A stretch of 64,000 nucleotides of DNA from Lucinisca nassula (GCA_963580285.1 OY757026.1:68201396-68265395); one strand, 5' to 3'. Positions 22,577-32,745 are shown, numbered from the stretch's first letter. A program made the numbers and translations. The notes: generated by a model from the letters alone, not told the origin.

Positions 22577-23470
22577 AACATAAATGGAATTTTATTTTAG
22601 TATTCTTTATGTTGGTTGGAGCCTGATGCTCCGTTTTTGGTCGAGATCCTCGGAGTCTAACTGTTGGCTTTCTTTTACTCCAGCAATTCTGTTGTTGTAT
22701 GCTGTCGAGTCCTCAACCTTGTTCCATCTCTGTAGTTTTTTTTATTTGTATGTTCTCGCAGATGTTACACTGATGAGTTAGGAATGGATGGATGGTTTTA
22801 AGAGTTCTTTTTTCCTCAGGACAATTACAACTTGGAATGGCCTTACAATCGAAGCTGTCTCTTCTGAGACAGTTGATGGGTTTAAGGCCAAAATATAATA
22901 TCCTAGGGTTGGGCAGGGGATAGGCATGGATTCCTTCCCCTGATGACTTCTTGTAAATAGTTTTAATCTGTTGGTGGCTGTGTCACAAAGCTCTTTTTTG
23001 GGGGTGGGGATTGAAAACATTTGTGCCACACCCAAAACCTGTTATCATGGTCAGAATTGACCGAAAACAGTATCGGGAGAAAGAAAGAAAGGAAGCCTTT
23101 ATGCAGACTAAACAAAATTAGTGTATACTGCGACAGAGGTAAGGGCGAGGATTATGGCCATGTAAAATCGATTTAAGCCCCCTAGTGGAATTCTTTCCAC
23201 TGACCGTTCCAAGGTGGTTCTTCCGTGGCGGTTTATTTATGCTGTTGTTTGTTACTTACTGAGTATAACACTTGTGTCTTTTTATTTTGGACGGCAATTT
23301 GGCCATTTTGTGGGAAAGTAACTGTCCTTATGGCCTTCCTTTGTTTAGGTTTCCATTATGGTCTGGTCGCTTCATGTTTGTGTTTCTTTCCCTTTGGTGT
23401 CTTTGATGGGTGGAGTAAGTTAATTGTATCGATTCCTGATCTTTGTTTTACTTCTACTTTACACTGTTTG
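22577..23470 (+). mobile_element. RT retroelement 3' tail, split by a LINE tail
   Basis: This follows the RT ORF directly, which establishes that the orphan tails elsewhere in the window belong to this element. It is interrupted at 22784-23093 inside CTGATGAGTTAGGA and resumes with GGAAGCCTTTATGCAGAC. It ends ACTTCTACTT at 23450-23460. Confidence 0.8.
22784..23093 (+). pseudogene. 5'-truncated LINE tail (RT C-terminus)
   Basis: The plus strand reads SSFFLRTITTWNGL, then ETVDGFKAKI-stop (about 22800-22894). This is the characteristic C-terminal wording of CR1/Jockey-group LINE polymerases (FFxRTIxxWNxLP...SFKxxL). A non-coding stretch and a GAAAGAAAGAAAG end follow. AGGAA at both junctions is a possible short target duplication. 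Confidence 0.8.
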
Positions 23471-23555
23471 TCAATGTCCCACAAATGGAATGCTAGGCGT
23501 ATATGGGCCAAATAAGTTTGTATGACTTTCAGAGTCAACGAACTAAAATCATGGC

Positions 23556-23840
23556 ATCACGAAAACACGCCTATAAAATTTTGACCCCGCTGAACCCCGA
23601 TTTTATATAGTAAAACTGGGGTTTCCAGGGTAAAACTTTTTTATTATTTCTGCCCTATAATATAGATTGTGAGTACTCCGTTAGAACCGCCACGATGAGG
23701 CGGTTCTAACGAGTACCCACAATCTATAGTTTGAGCAGAATTAAGAAAAATATCACAATTTTTCATCCTAAAATTTTCATTTTTCCGGTGATAAAGGTTA
23801 CAATGTATTTGTATAGGCATGTTTTCGCAATGTAACATAC
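23556..23840 (+). mobile_element. PAL MITE, type A
   Basis: Terminal repeats CACGAAAACACGCCTATA / TATAGGCATGTTTTCG. One hairpin is formed by GAACCCCG..AACTGGGGTTT. The second, long palindrome is centred on GTTAGAACCGCC..GGCGGTTCTAAC. Both palindromes recur in every family member. Confidence 0.85.
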
Positions 23841-23867
23841 CAATGAGCTAAAATGTTGCCTATCATA

Positions 23868-24085
23868 TCGGCAGAACAATATTTTTGGGTTAACATTTAT
23901 GATATTTTTCTTATTTCTACTCAAAACAGGCTATTGGTGCTAGTTGGAACTGCGAAATTGAGGAGGTTCTGTTGAGTACCCACAACCTATGTTTTGAGCA
24001 GAAATAAGAAAATATAATGTTTACCCCTGTAAACCCCCGTTTTCTCTATATATAAAAGGGGTTTAGAGGGGTCTTCATTTCACAG
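23868..24085 (+). mobile_element. PAL MITE, degraded copy
   Basis: The long palindrome survives on the right side only (GAGTACCCACAACCTATG), followed by GTAAACCCCCGTTTTCTC and the type-B end ATTTCACAGACTTGTT. Confidence 0.7.
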
Positions 24086-24489
24086 ACTTGTTAACATGAT
24101 GACAAACGTTTTTAGCAAAGTGGCTCTCGGAGAAAAAAGTTGAAGGCTTTCATAGTTTATGCTCTATTTTTTTTTTCTTTGACTGTTTTGGAATTACATG
24201 TATAAACACACATTACAAAATATACAAATATATTATACATCAATGAACCATTAATTTATAACATTCTGCAGATCAGAAGAGAAAATGGCATAACAAAAAT
24301 CAACTTCATTAATAAAATACATTTGAAATGTTTCAAATGATATATCTAAGTTGGTTTTAATTAAGGAACAAAAAAAAATTTGTTCAATATTACATCTAAA
24401 ATTCCATCAAATACATGCCCCTCTTTGCCCCACCCAATATAATTAAAGTGCTTTGAACTTAGGTTGATATTTTGAAAGTGAATTGCTTT

Positions 24490-24600
24490 CACATCATGTG
24501 AACAGGTCCGTAAAATTAATACCCCTCTAAACCCCACTTTACATGTATATGGAGAAAACTGGGGTTTACAGGGGTATACATTATTTTCTGCTTCAGGTCA
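24490..24600 (-). mobile_element. PAL MITE, type-B half
   Basis: Begins with the type-B end (CATGTGAACAGGTCCG) and the CCCCACTTTAC/CTGGGGTTTACAG hairpin, then breaks off where the 46-bp tandem array starts. Confidence 0.7.
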
Positions 24601-25037
24601 AAATGTTAGCTGTTCTAATGTCAGCAAAAAAAATTGTTACAGGTGAAAATGTCAGCTGTTCTAATGTCAGCAAAGGAATTTGTTACAGGTCAAAATGTCA
24701 GCTGTTCTAATGTCAGCTAAGAAATTTGTTACAGGTCAAAATGCCAGCAGTTCTAATGTCAGCAAAGGAATTTGTTAAAGGACAAAATGTCAGCTGTTCA
24801 TATGTCAGCAAATGAATTTGTTATGGATCAAAATGTCAGCTGTTCTAATGTCAGCAAGGGAATTTGTTAAGGGTCAAAATGTCAGCTGTTCTAATGTCAG
24901 CAAAGGAATTTGTTAGGGATCAAAATATCAGCTGTTCTAATGTCAGCAAAGGAATTTGTTACAGGTCAAAATGTCAGCTGTTCTAATGTCAGCAAAGTAA
25001 TTTGTTACAGGTCAAAATGTCAGCTGTTCTAATGTCA
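24596..25037. repeat. Tandem array of ~46-bp units
   Basis: About 9.5 copies of a unit reading CAAAATGTCAGCTGTTCTAA then TGTCAGCAAAGGAATTTG. Each unit contains TGTCAGC twice. There are no spacers between copies, so it is not a CRISPR array. Confidence 0.92.
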
Positions 25038-25044
25038 ATTATTC

Positions 25045-25205
25045 TTGTATTTTTGCAGGAAAAATGTGAGTAGCTTTTGCAAAAGCAAAAGCTCCTCACA
25101 TTTTTTCAGCAAAAACATTAGCACATTAGCCATATTAAGTGATCGAAATTGTACAATTTGTAAACTGATGCCATCATTAGTTTTGAACAATTGGCCCAAG
25201 GGGTT
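25045..25205 (+). mobile_element. Hairpin MITE fragment (GAACAATTGG end)
   Basis: Stem AATGTGAGTAGCTTTTGC / GCAAAAGCTCCTCACATT, ending with TTTTGAACAATTGGCCC. It matches the more complete copies at 33447-33691 and 37150-37400. Confidence 0.7.
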
Positions 25206-25316
25206 ATGGATTTCTCAGATGCTATCAGAGATGTGATTTCTGTATAAAATGCTTGGTAGCTTTTCATAGTTTGTGATCTTATATGTCGTTACATCCTTCT
25301 ATGAATGTTACTTGGC

Positions 25317-25585
25317 ATTATGATAACACACCCATGCGACATAGTGCATTTTTCATATTACCAAAATGGTTACTTTATTGATGAAGTGCATTTTTCATAT
25401 CACCAAAATGGTTACTTTATTGATGAAAATCTGTGATATTTTTGTTATACATAATGTTGGTGCTGTTGGTGCCTCAATGAGGCAGTTCTAACGCGTACCC
25501 ACAACCTATGTCTTGGAGCCCTGTTTTCTCTATATAAATTGGGGTTTAAGGGGTTGTTCATTTCACAGATTTGTTCACGTGATGG
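25317..25585 (+). mobile_element. PAL MITE, type B
   Basis: Left end ATGATAACACACCC, a 66-bp internal duplication around CATTTTTCATATYACCAAAA, the right half of the palindrome (GAGGCAGTTCTAACGCGTAC), and the end TTTCACAGATTTGTTCACG. Confidence 0.75.
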
Positions 25586-25808
25586 CATTTTTTGGTGAAA
25601 GCATAGGTGATGTCATTTGTCAGAGTTAGAATTCTGACAGAAATAAAAAAAAATTATGTCTGAGCTACAGTATCTTGAAACAAAAGCTGGACAGTATTTT
25701 CTTGCACAACTAAAATTAGAACAAACTCATAAAATGCTAATGCTTACAATGTTCTGTAGAACATCAAATGAGGTGATTCTAATGAGTACACCTGACACAG
25801 TATTATTT

Positions 25809-26020
25809 TTAACCCTTCTCTTGCTGAATATTCAGTTTAGCCACACCACTTTCTAACTTTGAAACAATCAGATTACTTGATGTAATTTATTCCTACAAAT
25901 TCGTAAATTGAATTTCAAACAGTGTAGATCCTGATCAGATGGCTTCTTCAGAAGCCATCTGATCTGGATCTACACTGTTTGCAAGAAAAGGGTTGTCGTG
26001 AACAGCAGGATAAGAGTTAA
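25809..26020 (-). mobile_element. TTAA MITE family 1
   Basis: Flanked by TTAA on both sides. Ends CCCTTCTCTTGCTGAATATT and CAGCAGGATAAGAG. The internal hairpin AACAGTGTAGATCCTGATCA / TGATCTGGATCTACACTGTT is present. The TTAA target and CCCT ends suggest mobilisation by a piggyBac-type transposase (inference). Confidence 0.85.
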
Positions 26021-26336
26021 TATGCAACAATTGGGCCAGATCATTATACACAACCATTCAGAAAATATAAACACATAAACAACAGCAAAAACATCATACA
26101 AAACAACAAAACTTTAACAGCGTAAGTATAAAACATTTTTCAAACCGATGCTGTAGTCAAGTTTTCCTATCTTACATACAAGTACACAACTAAGGCTGGC
26201 ACAATTAATCGGATAATCAATTATTCAATCGATAAATTCCACAAAAATGATTATCATTACTGATTTGCTTGCAATCGATTATTTGATAAGTACACTTTAC
26301 TACCCAAAGTTGTGCCTAAAATAGCCGTATGAGTGG

Positions 26337-26402
26337 CAAACAGTGCAGACGCAGATGAGATGCCACGTTCTGCGGCGTCTCATCTGGGTCTACACTGTTT
26401 GC
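26337..26402. mobile_element. Hairpin with the shared CAAACAGTG core
   Basis: GCAAACAGTGCAGACGCAGA ... GTCTACACTGTTTGC palindrome around a GATGAGATGCCACG/GCGTCTCATC stem. Flanks differ from the TTAA families; its own ends were not found. Confidence 0.7.
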
Positions 26403-26689
26403 TCAGGCCTGTTTGTTCAAATACATATGGCAAAGTATAGCATATGGTAGGAGTCATGCTCAGACAAAGCCAGACAGGTGAAATTATGACCAACTCTTCA
26501 GTGATTACTAACTGATTATGGATCACAATGGCATGAATGACAATCGATTATCTTTTAAGCTCGGATTAGCCAGCCCTATACACCAAATCCTCTTTTGCTA
26601 GGGTTCACAGCAGAAACTGTGTTATTTAATCATGAATGTTAAATTGGAGCAAAAATATATAGATTATGTAGAAAAATCATCACGTAAAC

Positions 26690-26958
26690 ATGTCCATGAA
26701 GTGAACACCCCCCTAAACCTCACTTTATATACAAAAAACTGGGGTTTACGGGGATTCACATTAATATTTCTTATTTCTTCTCCAAGACATAGGTTGTGGG
26801 TACTCGTTAGAACCGCCTCAATGAGGCAGTTCTAACGAGCACCCACAACCTATGTTTGAAGTAAAAATAAGAAAAATATCCCGGATTTTCATCAGAAAAG
26901 TAACCATTTTTGAGATAAGAAAACAATGCGCTATGTGACACTGATGTAATTGTAATGA
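26690..26958 (-). mobile_element. PAL MITE, type B, complete
   Basis: Runs from CATCACGTAAACATGTCC through the AACTGGGGTTT hairpin and a complete palindrome (GTACTCGTTAGAACCGCC / GGCAGTTCTAACGAG) to AATGCGCTATGTGACACTG. Confidence 0.85.
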
Positions 26959-26981
26959 TGGCCATTAATGGTCCCTATATA

Positions 26982-27188
26982 CAGTAAAATTCCTATATTT
27001 AGACCACCTTTGGGACTGTTCAAAAGGGGTCTGTAAGACCACTTTTGAACAGTCCCAAAGGCGGTCTGTTATCAGGACACACTGGGTGTAAAAAAAAACA
27101 AATTAAGAATAACTGTAACATTCTCAATAAGCTGTTAAAAGCAGACTTAGTCTTAATTTAAGGTGGTCTTAATAGCCGAATTTCACTG
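26982..27188. mobile_element. TA-flanked MITE, pogo-like ends
   Basis: 207 bp with terminal repeats CAGTAAAATTCCTATATTTA / complement of TAATAGCCGAATTTCACTG, each followed inward by GACCACC and flanked by TA. An internal hairpin is formed by CTTTGGGACTGTTCAAAAG. The 'CAGT' ends and TA target resemble pogo/Tc1-mariner non-autonomous elements. Confidence 0.82.
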
Positions 27189-27242
27189 TATATTTTGGGG
27201 GATCTATCGTTTTACTTACATCTGAAAGTGTGTTTTACTGAT

Positions 27243-27712
27243 TTGTTTGTTTGTATTGGAGTTTACAACATTATTTTTAAGTCATTTTTGAGCCGGTCAG
27301 TTTACCTATCCTAACTATTCCTGTGCAGGCTTATGCTTAAGCGGTTAACCAGTACAGTGCAGATTCTTTTGCCTGAAACTGACAACTGCCCTTCTTGAAT
27401 CAGCGGAAGGGAGAGAATGGCCATAGAAAAGATTTCATGATCAATCTCCAAGAAAGAGTGAGTGAGTGTTAGACTTTTACGTCCCACCAACAGCTGAGGT
27501 CATACGGAGACGAGACCTCGGTTGACTCGTACAAAAGTCTGGACAAGCCCGGGATCGATCCTGCGACCCCTGGTTTACAAGGCGAGTAGTGTAACCACTA
27601 CACCCCGGAGGCTTCTCTCCAAGAAAGAATGTTGCCGACCCTGGCAGGTATTGAACCCACGTCATCCTGATCACCAGTCAGATGCACATCCAACTGAGCT
27701 ACTGAGGCCGGC
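27243..27712 (-). mobile_element. SINE-B split by SINE-G
   Basis: Tail at the left (GTTTGTTTGTATTGGAG), body CTTGAATCAGCGGAAGGG, and head at the right (GGTATTGAACCCACG, GAGCTACTGAGGCCGGC). The body is interrupted at TCTCCAAGAAAGA by another SINE. Confidence 0.88.
27458..27615 (-). mobile_element. SINE-G nested in SINE-B, 13-bp target duplication
   Basis: tRNA-like head on the minus strand (GAAGCCTCCGGGGTGTAGTG ... GGTCGCAGGATCGATCCCGG; anticodon loop CTTGTAA, TGT, threonine-like) and a (GAGT)n tail. Flanked by TCTCCAAGAAAGA at 27445-27457 and 27616-27628. Confidence 0.95.
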
Positions 27713-27887
27713 TAAACAATCATATTACATTGAAAAAAAAATAAAGATTATGTAGAAAAATGACCCTTTATGGTCTTTTTCTAAATAATCTATATATATT
27801 TTTGGGGATCTATCTTTTATATTTATATCTGAAAGTGTGTTATAAGGAACAATGCTATAAAGAGGCTCTGGTGTGTAAGTAATCATC

Positions 27888-28140
27888 ACGAGAACACGCC
27901 TATATAATTTTGACCCACTTGAACCCCACTTTTTTATAGTAAAACTGGGGTTTCTGGGGGTAAACCTTATTTTTGTTATTTCTGCTCTAAAATATAGATT
28001 GTGGGTACTCGTTAGAACCGAATACCCACAATCTATATTTTGAGCAGAAATAAGAAAAATACCAAAATTTTTCATCTAAAGATTGTCATTTTTTCGGCGA
28101 TAAAGGTAACACTGTATTTGTATAGGAGTGTTTTCGTAAT
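27888..28140 (+). mobile_element. PAL MITE, type A, with collapsed palindrome
   Basis: Ends ACGAGAACACGCCTATA and TATAGGAGTGTTTTCG. The centre has lost the GCCTC loop arms and reads GTTAGAACCGAATACCCAC, so one arm of the long palindrome is shortened. Confidence 0.82.
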
Positions 28141-28232
28141 GGTTATCTCCTAAAGAGCCAAGAAATATTAAATTGCAGACAACATTATATGTTTTTCTTG
28201 TTTCCAGAGAAAATCAAGCTACACATACAATA

Positions 28233-28447
28233 TTAACCCTTGTTCTGCTGAGCAGGATATGTCTTATCTTTCAAACAATGTAGATCCAGATCATATGGCT
28301 TCTAAAGAAGCCATCTGATCAGGATCTTCATTGTTTGTCGTCATTCAATTAATGAATCTGTTGCAATAATTTGCATCAAGGAATTTGATTGGCTGTTAAT
28401 CAGTAGTGGGTGTGGCATATTTGAATATTCAGCAGGACAAGGGTTAA
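28233..28447 (+). mobile_element. TTAA MITE family 1
   Basis: TTAA flanks, ends CCCTTGTTCTGCTGAG and TATTCAGCAGGACAAGGG, hairpin AAACAATGTAGATCCAGATC. Orientation is opposite to the copy at 25.8 kb. Confidence 0.85.
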
Positions 28448-28504
28448 TAATCTGGACAAGCAGCTAGAGGAGTCACACAAAAAATCAAGTCCTAGTTTTT
28501 TGTC

Positions 28505-28695
28505 TTGATATTTCATGCATGCACCTTATTTGCATTATCTGCTGGTTCCTAGTCTGAAGGTTATCAGTGTTGGAAAAACAGGTAACCAGACCCCCCCCTG
28601 ACCTTGAAAGGTCAGGGGGGTCTGGTTACCTGTTTTTCCAATATTGACAATGTGCAAGCTGGGAGCCAGCAAATAATGCAAATATGGTGAATTAC
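28505..28695. mobile_element. Large near-perfect hairpin element
   Basis: Inner stem from 28570 to 28642: TTGGAAAAACAGGTAACCAG and CCCCCCCTGACCTT, answered by a near-perfect complement with only ~4 bases of loop. Outer arms TATTTGCATTATCTGCTGG and CCAGCAAATAATGCAAATA extend the structure to ~190 bp. Confidence 0.85.
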
Positions 28696-28844
28696 ATTGT
28701 GGACTGTCTGTCTAGCTTATAATTTATACAAAAAAGGCACTACAAAATGAGATTAAAATGTCTTTGGAAGAATTCTAGTGTTACAGAAGAGAATTCCTTT
28801 GGGTAAAAGTTGTTTTTTTTTCTCTGAAAAGAAAAAAAAATAGT

Positions 28845-29000
28845 TAAAAAAAGTCCTCTGCTGTATTTACTCGGCACTATAAACATTTACAGTTTAAGCA
28901 TTCACAGCAGCAATAATATAAAATACATAGACAAGCTTTATAAGCTTTGTTAAAAAAATTTGACACTAACAGAAACAGCAGAAGTCACAATGTCATTTTA
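28845..29000. repeat. Fragment of the 3.2-8.3 kb block repeat
   Basis: AAAGTCCTCTGCTGTATT and TTACAGTTTAAGCATTCACA, then TAAGCTTTGTTAAAAAAATT and GACACTAACAGAAACAGCAG, are the same phrases as in the amplified block, here in reduced form. Confidence 0.7.
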
Positions 29001-29035
29001 GAAATAGGTCAGCTTTATCAGTGATATATTGGGTG

Positions 29036-29330
29036 ACAAATCACTGTTTGGACGTCAGTTGTAAAGTAGACCAAATAACAAGTGCATAGCACTAGTGATT
29101 TGTCTACTTACAACTGACCAACAAACAATGATTTATCACTCAGTAAATATAAATCACTTTTTGGAAGTCAGTTGTAAATAGATAAAAAAACAAGGGCATA
29201 GCACTAGTGATTCGTTTAATTACAAATGACGACAAACAGTGATTTATCACTCAATAAATATAAATTACTGTTTGGAAGTCAGTTGTAAAGTAGATCAAAT
29301 AACAAGGGCATAGCATGGGTGATTTGTCTC
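29036..29330. repeat. Three ~112-bp units, each self-palindromic
   Basis: Units begin AATCACTGTTTGGACGTCAG at about 29040, 29152 and 29263. Within a unit AAATCACT..GTCAGTTGTAAGTAGA is answered by TCTACTTACAACTGAC..AGTGATTT, so the array can fold as several hairpins. Confidence 0.85.
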
Positions 29331-29939
29331 AATAAATCACTGCATTAGAGGTGATCTATTTCCATTCTAACACGCTAAAAGTCAACAAAAATGCTACAGA
29401 TTCATTCAGATTCTCCCTAGCTTCTCCCATTGTTTAAAGGAATGCCGTCAATATAACTGACTTTATCATACATTTAGTATAACATACTTAGTTTTTGAAT
29501 ATGTGATACGAACGTGACACCAATGCACGTATCACGCTTGCACATGCTGCCATATCGCATTGGGCTTTATCATACCCAAAAAATCCATATCACAACCCTT
29601 TATCGCACCCCTAAGCCTTTATCATACCTCTGACGTCACCCTATTCCGAACACGCGGCGTTCTTCCTTGTGCGGCATTTCGCATTTGTTGTTCAGGACGC
29701 CATTTGCAATTTGCAATATTTTCGTCTGTTCGAACTGTTTGGCAAAAAAAAAAACATGGCACGGCGCAGCGAATACGAGAGGAAAATAGGCGAAAGAACG
29801 ATGCAGTGGATTACTGACAGACTTTTGGATCTCTTTAATTACATAGCTAGACCGAAGATAATGAGATTCTCGTTGTAACGTTGGTATTAGGCAGATGCAA
29901 TTAATACAATTTATTTTGAACAATTTTTTTTAAAAGTGA

Positions 29940-30065
29940 AATGTATGATAAATAGATTATGAAATGGCATTTTTCATATCATACCCCATATCAGCCCTCG
30001 GGCTGATATGGGAGTCTCGGGCTGATATGGGGTATGATATGAAAAATGCCATATGATAATCTCTA
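29940..30065. mobile_element. Palindromic MITE (GGCATTTTTCATATCATACC)
   Basis: Arms GGCATTTTTCATATCATACC with CCATATCAGCCC and their complement around a GGGAGTCTCGGG centre. A related, partly scrambled copy is at 30640-30725. Confidence 0.8.
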
Positions 30066-30283
30066 TGTATCATAGCTTTTACCTGTTTTATTAACATATG
30101 ATATAAGAAAAAGTTGTTTCACCATCTAACGTCAAGGTAACAATGAAAGGCATCATGAAACCTGAAAAAAGACGGCTCTTTAGGTCTGGCTGTTCCACTC
30201 AGTGATTTATCACACACTAGATTTTACTATCGGCTATACAGGCGTGCTGTGTTAGAATATACATCTTTTAACAGCATGGAATA

Positions 30284-30623
30284 CACCTGTGGACACAAAA
30301 GCGTTCAAACTCCTATGAAATAACTTTCAATGAATCTCTTTGCATCAAGTTAGTTTGACAAGCAAATGTCATTCATCAAAGAATTCTAAAACTATACCAA
30401 GCAATTGATTGGTCTCATTTTGGAAAACACTTTGTGAGTGACATCTGAGATGCAGTTTGATTGGACAGTGCAGGAGTCAACAATGAAATGTACACCACCT
30501 TGTGTTTTGAATTTATTTCTGTCTGGCAGCTGACTGATAGGATGTTAGGATATATTGAATGATGTTTGAAGTCAGAATGAAATGAAGCTCATCAAAGTTT
30601 GAACGCTTTTGTGTCCACAGGTG
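30284..30623. mobile_element. 340-bp TA-flanked element with 28-bp terminal repeats
   Basis: Left end CACCTGTGGACACAAAAGCG followed by TTCAAACT. The right end is its reverse complement. TA on each side. The target is a known repeat: the empty form reads CAGCACAGAATACATATC near 7180 and CTACATAGAATACATATC near 8190, matching the flanks CAGCATGGAATA and TACATAG here. No ORF of transposase size. Confidence 0.88.
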
Positions 30624-30721
30624 TACATAGAAATTATCATAATGGTGTTTTGCATATATCATACTCCATATCAGCCCGAGACTCCCATATTGGGCTGATA
30701 TGGGAGTCTCAGGCTGATACA

Positions 30722-30942
30722 TCACAACCTCTATATAGCACTATTATTGGGGTCCCAAGCAGAAACCGTGTTAGTTAAACATCCGTGTTAGATCCCAACA
30801 TAATGTATAAATTATATAGAAAAATGACCATTTATGGTCATTTTTGATATAATCTATTCATTTTTGGGATCCATATTGAAACTGTGTTATATCGAAATCG
30901 TGTTATAACAAACCGTGTTATAACAAGGTTATGGTGTATTGG
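30722..30942. mobile_element. Palindromic MITE (GTTATAACA ends)
   Basis: Ends CACAACCTCTATATAGCAC and GTTATAACAAGGTTATGGTG (inverted). The centre is GAAAAATGACCATTTATGGTCATTTTT. Pieces of the same element appear at 26590-26660, 27725-27860 and 41975-42055. Confidence 0.7.
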
Positions 30943-31019
30943 GTATGACACGCAAAATACCATATCATCTATTTATCATATATTTCCCAATGTTTGACCT
31001 TCTGAGAAATTGTTTAAGC

Positions 31020-31243
31020 ATAATAATAATGATAAAAATCTGTGATATTTCTCTTATTTATACTGCAAACATTGGTTGTGGGCACACCTCAGAACTGCCT
31101 CATTGAGGCGGTTCTAATGAGTACCCACAACCTATGTCTTGAAGCAGAAATAAGAAAATAAATGTATACCCCTGTAAACCCCAGTTTTCTCTATATAAAG
31201 TGGGTATTAGAGGGGGTGTTCATTCCACAGACTTATTCATGTG
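31020..31243 (+). mobile_element. PAL MITE, type B
   Basis: Contains AATCTGTGATATTTCTC, the palindrome AGAACTGCCTCATTGAGGCG / GTTCTAATGAGTACCCAC, and the AACCCCAGTTTTCTC hairpin ending at ATTCCACAGACTTATTC. Confidence 0.8.
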
Positions 31244-31289
31244 ATGTCAAGGAAGAACCGAAAAAAAAACCCTCTACTTCTTATCTGGA

Positions 31290-31568
31290 GTCCATTCAAA
31301 AACACGCCTATACAAATGCACTGTAACCTTTTTCGCTGAAAAAATGAAATTTTAAGATGAAAAATTGTGATATTTTTCTTATTTCTGCTCAAAATATAGA
31401 TTGTGGGTACTCGTTAGAACCACCTCATCGTGGTGGTTCTAACGAGTAACCACAATCTATATGTTAGAGCAGAAATAAGAATAGTAAAATCAACCCCTGT
31501 AAACCCCAGTTTTACTATATAAAAGTGGGGTTCGAGGGGGGTCAATATTATATAGACGGGTTTTGTGA
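31290..31568 (-). mobile_element. PAL MITE, type A, complete
   Basis: CAAAAACACGCCTATACAAA at the left, a long palindrome from GTTAGAACCACC to GGTGGTTCTAACGAG, then TAAACCCCAGTTTTACTATA and TATAGACGGGTTTTGTGATG at the right. Confidence 0.85.
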
Positions 31569-31949
31569 TGGATGTGATGTGACATATAACCGAACTTCTG
31601 CTGTATTTTATTAGTACCATTTTTAAGTTTAAAGTCTAAATAATGCATATAATGCAATATAAAAATATGTACAACCAGCTTGATGCATAAAATGCACAAA
31701 AAATAGTATGTACAACAAATTACACATAAACACAATGTTCTGTACATATACATGTATTTGAATACTTGGTGTAATAACTAACTGCAACACAAGATAATTT
31801 TCACATAACATTCATCAAAGAAATGATGAATATAATTGGAACATAATTGCAATATGATATAAGATCAACATCTTCAGCAGTGGAATAACGTCATTAAAAC
31901 ATCATCACAAACACACGCCTATATTTTTTTTTTTTTTTTTGGGGGGGGG

Positions 31950-32165
31950 GGGGTTTTAAGGCCCTTTCAAGATTATTTCACTCATATCGAGCCGATCGTT
32001 AATCAGAGGTGGGCAAAAACCGGAGTACCCGGAGAAAAACCACCTGACCTTCCGTTGCAGAACTTGGCGTCTCACACGTGGCCCAAGCGAGGCTCGAACC
32101 TACGGCGGTGAGAGACCTAATGACTAAGAGTCAGCGCTCTTATCCACTAGGCCACGGAGGCCCGT
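31950..32165 (-). mobile_element. SINE-C (tRNA-derived)
   Basis: Minus strand: head GGGCCTCCGTGGCCTAGTGG, anticodon region CTGACTCTTAGTC (CTT, lysine-like), a B-box-like AGGTTCGAGCC, and a body with CCGGGTACTCCGGTTTTTGC. The tail sits at the T/G-rich run 31927-31960. A 5'-truncated copy is at 45950-46080. Confidence 0.78.
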
Positions 32166-32470
32166 ACACATGCCTATATAATATTGACCCCGCTTGAACC
32201 CCACTTTTATATAGTAAAACTGGGGTTAACAGGTGTATACCATGCTTTTCTTATTTCTGCTCTAAAATAAAGATTGTGCGTACTCGTTAAAACCGCCTCA
32301 TCGAGGCGGATCTAACGAGTACCCACATGAAGAGGCAGTTCTAATGAGTACCCACAATCTATATTTTGGAGCAGAAATAAGAAAAATATCACAATTGTTC
32401 ATCTTAAAATCTGTTGTTTTTTTTCGGCGGTAAAGTTTACAATATATTGTATAGGCGTGTTTCAGTAATG
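32160..32470 (+). mobile_element. PAL MITE, type A, with duplicated arm
   Basis: Complete family structure plus a second GCAGTTCTAATGAGTACCC copy (32326-32348) directly after the palindrome, so one arm is duplicated. Right end TATAGGCGTGTTTCAG. Confidence 0.85.
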
Positions 32471-32574
32471 TGTTTTCCATATGAGCTACACATTAAGAAG
32501 ATCTGGGTCTGAGGTTATAAAAAAATTTTATGCTCAACTCACTTGAGCATTAATTGTCCTGCTCATAAATTTAA

Positions 32575-32745
32575 AAATGCCAACAATTATTAAAATGCCA
32601 ACAATTGTTCGCATTTTAGCCTGGGATAGAAATTCTGTTCATGCACACCAGACAAGGAAATCCGTGATTTTACCCTGGGATAGAAATTTATGTTCTGACC
32701 CTGGTGTTCCAACCCAGGCAACTAACATAAGTACGCTTCAATTCT
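32575..32745. mobile_element. Hairpin element (CCTGGGATAGAAATT)
   Basis: AGCCTGGGATAGAAATTCTG and its relaxed complement around 32680-32740 (CCTGGGATAG, AACCCAGGC) form an imperfect hairpin. It is preceded by duplicated AAAATGCCAACAATTATT. Confidence 0.55.

Noticed and set aside
23225..23515. 96-codon frame, repeated at 40154-40339
   Set aside because: It lies in the non-coding tail of the RT retroelement; copies do not conserve the frame.
24596..25037. Regular 46-bp repeats that could suggest a CRISPR array
   Set aside because: Units are contiguous with no unique spacers, in eukaryotic DNA with no cas genes.
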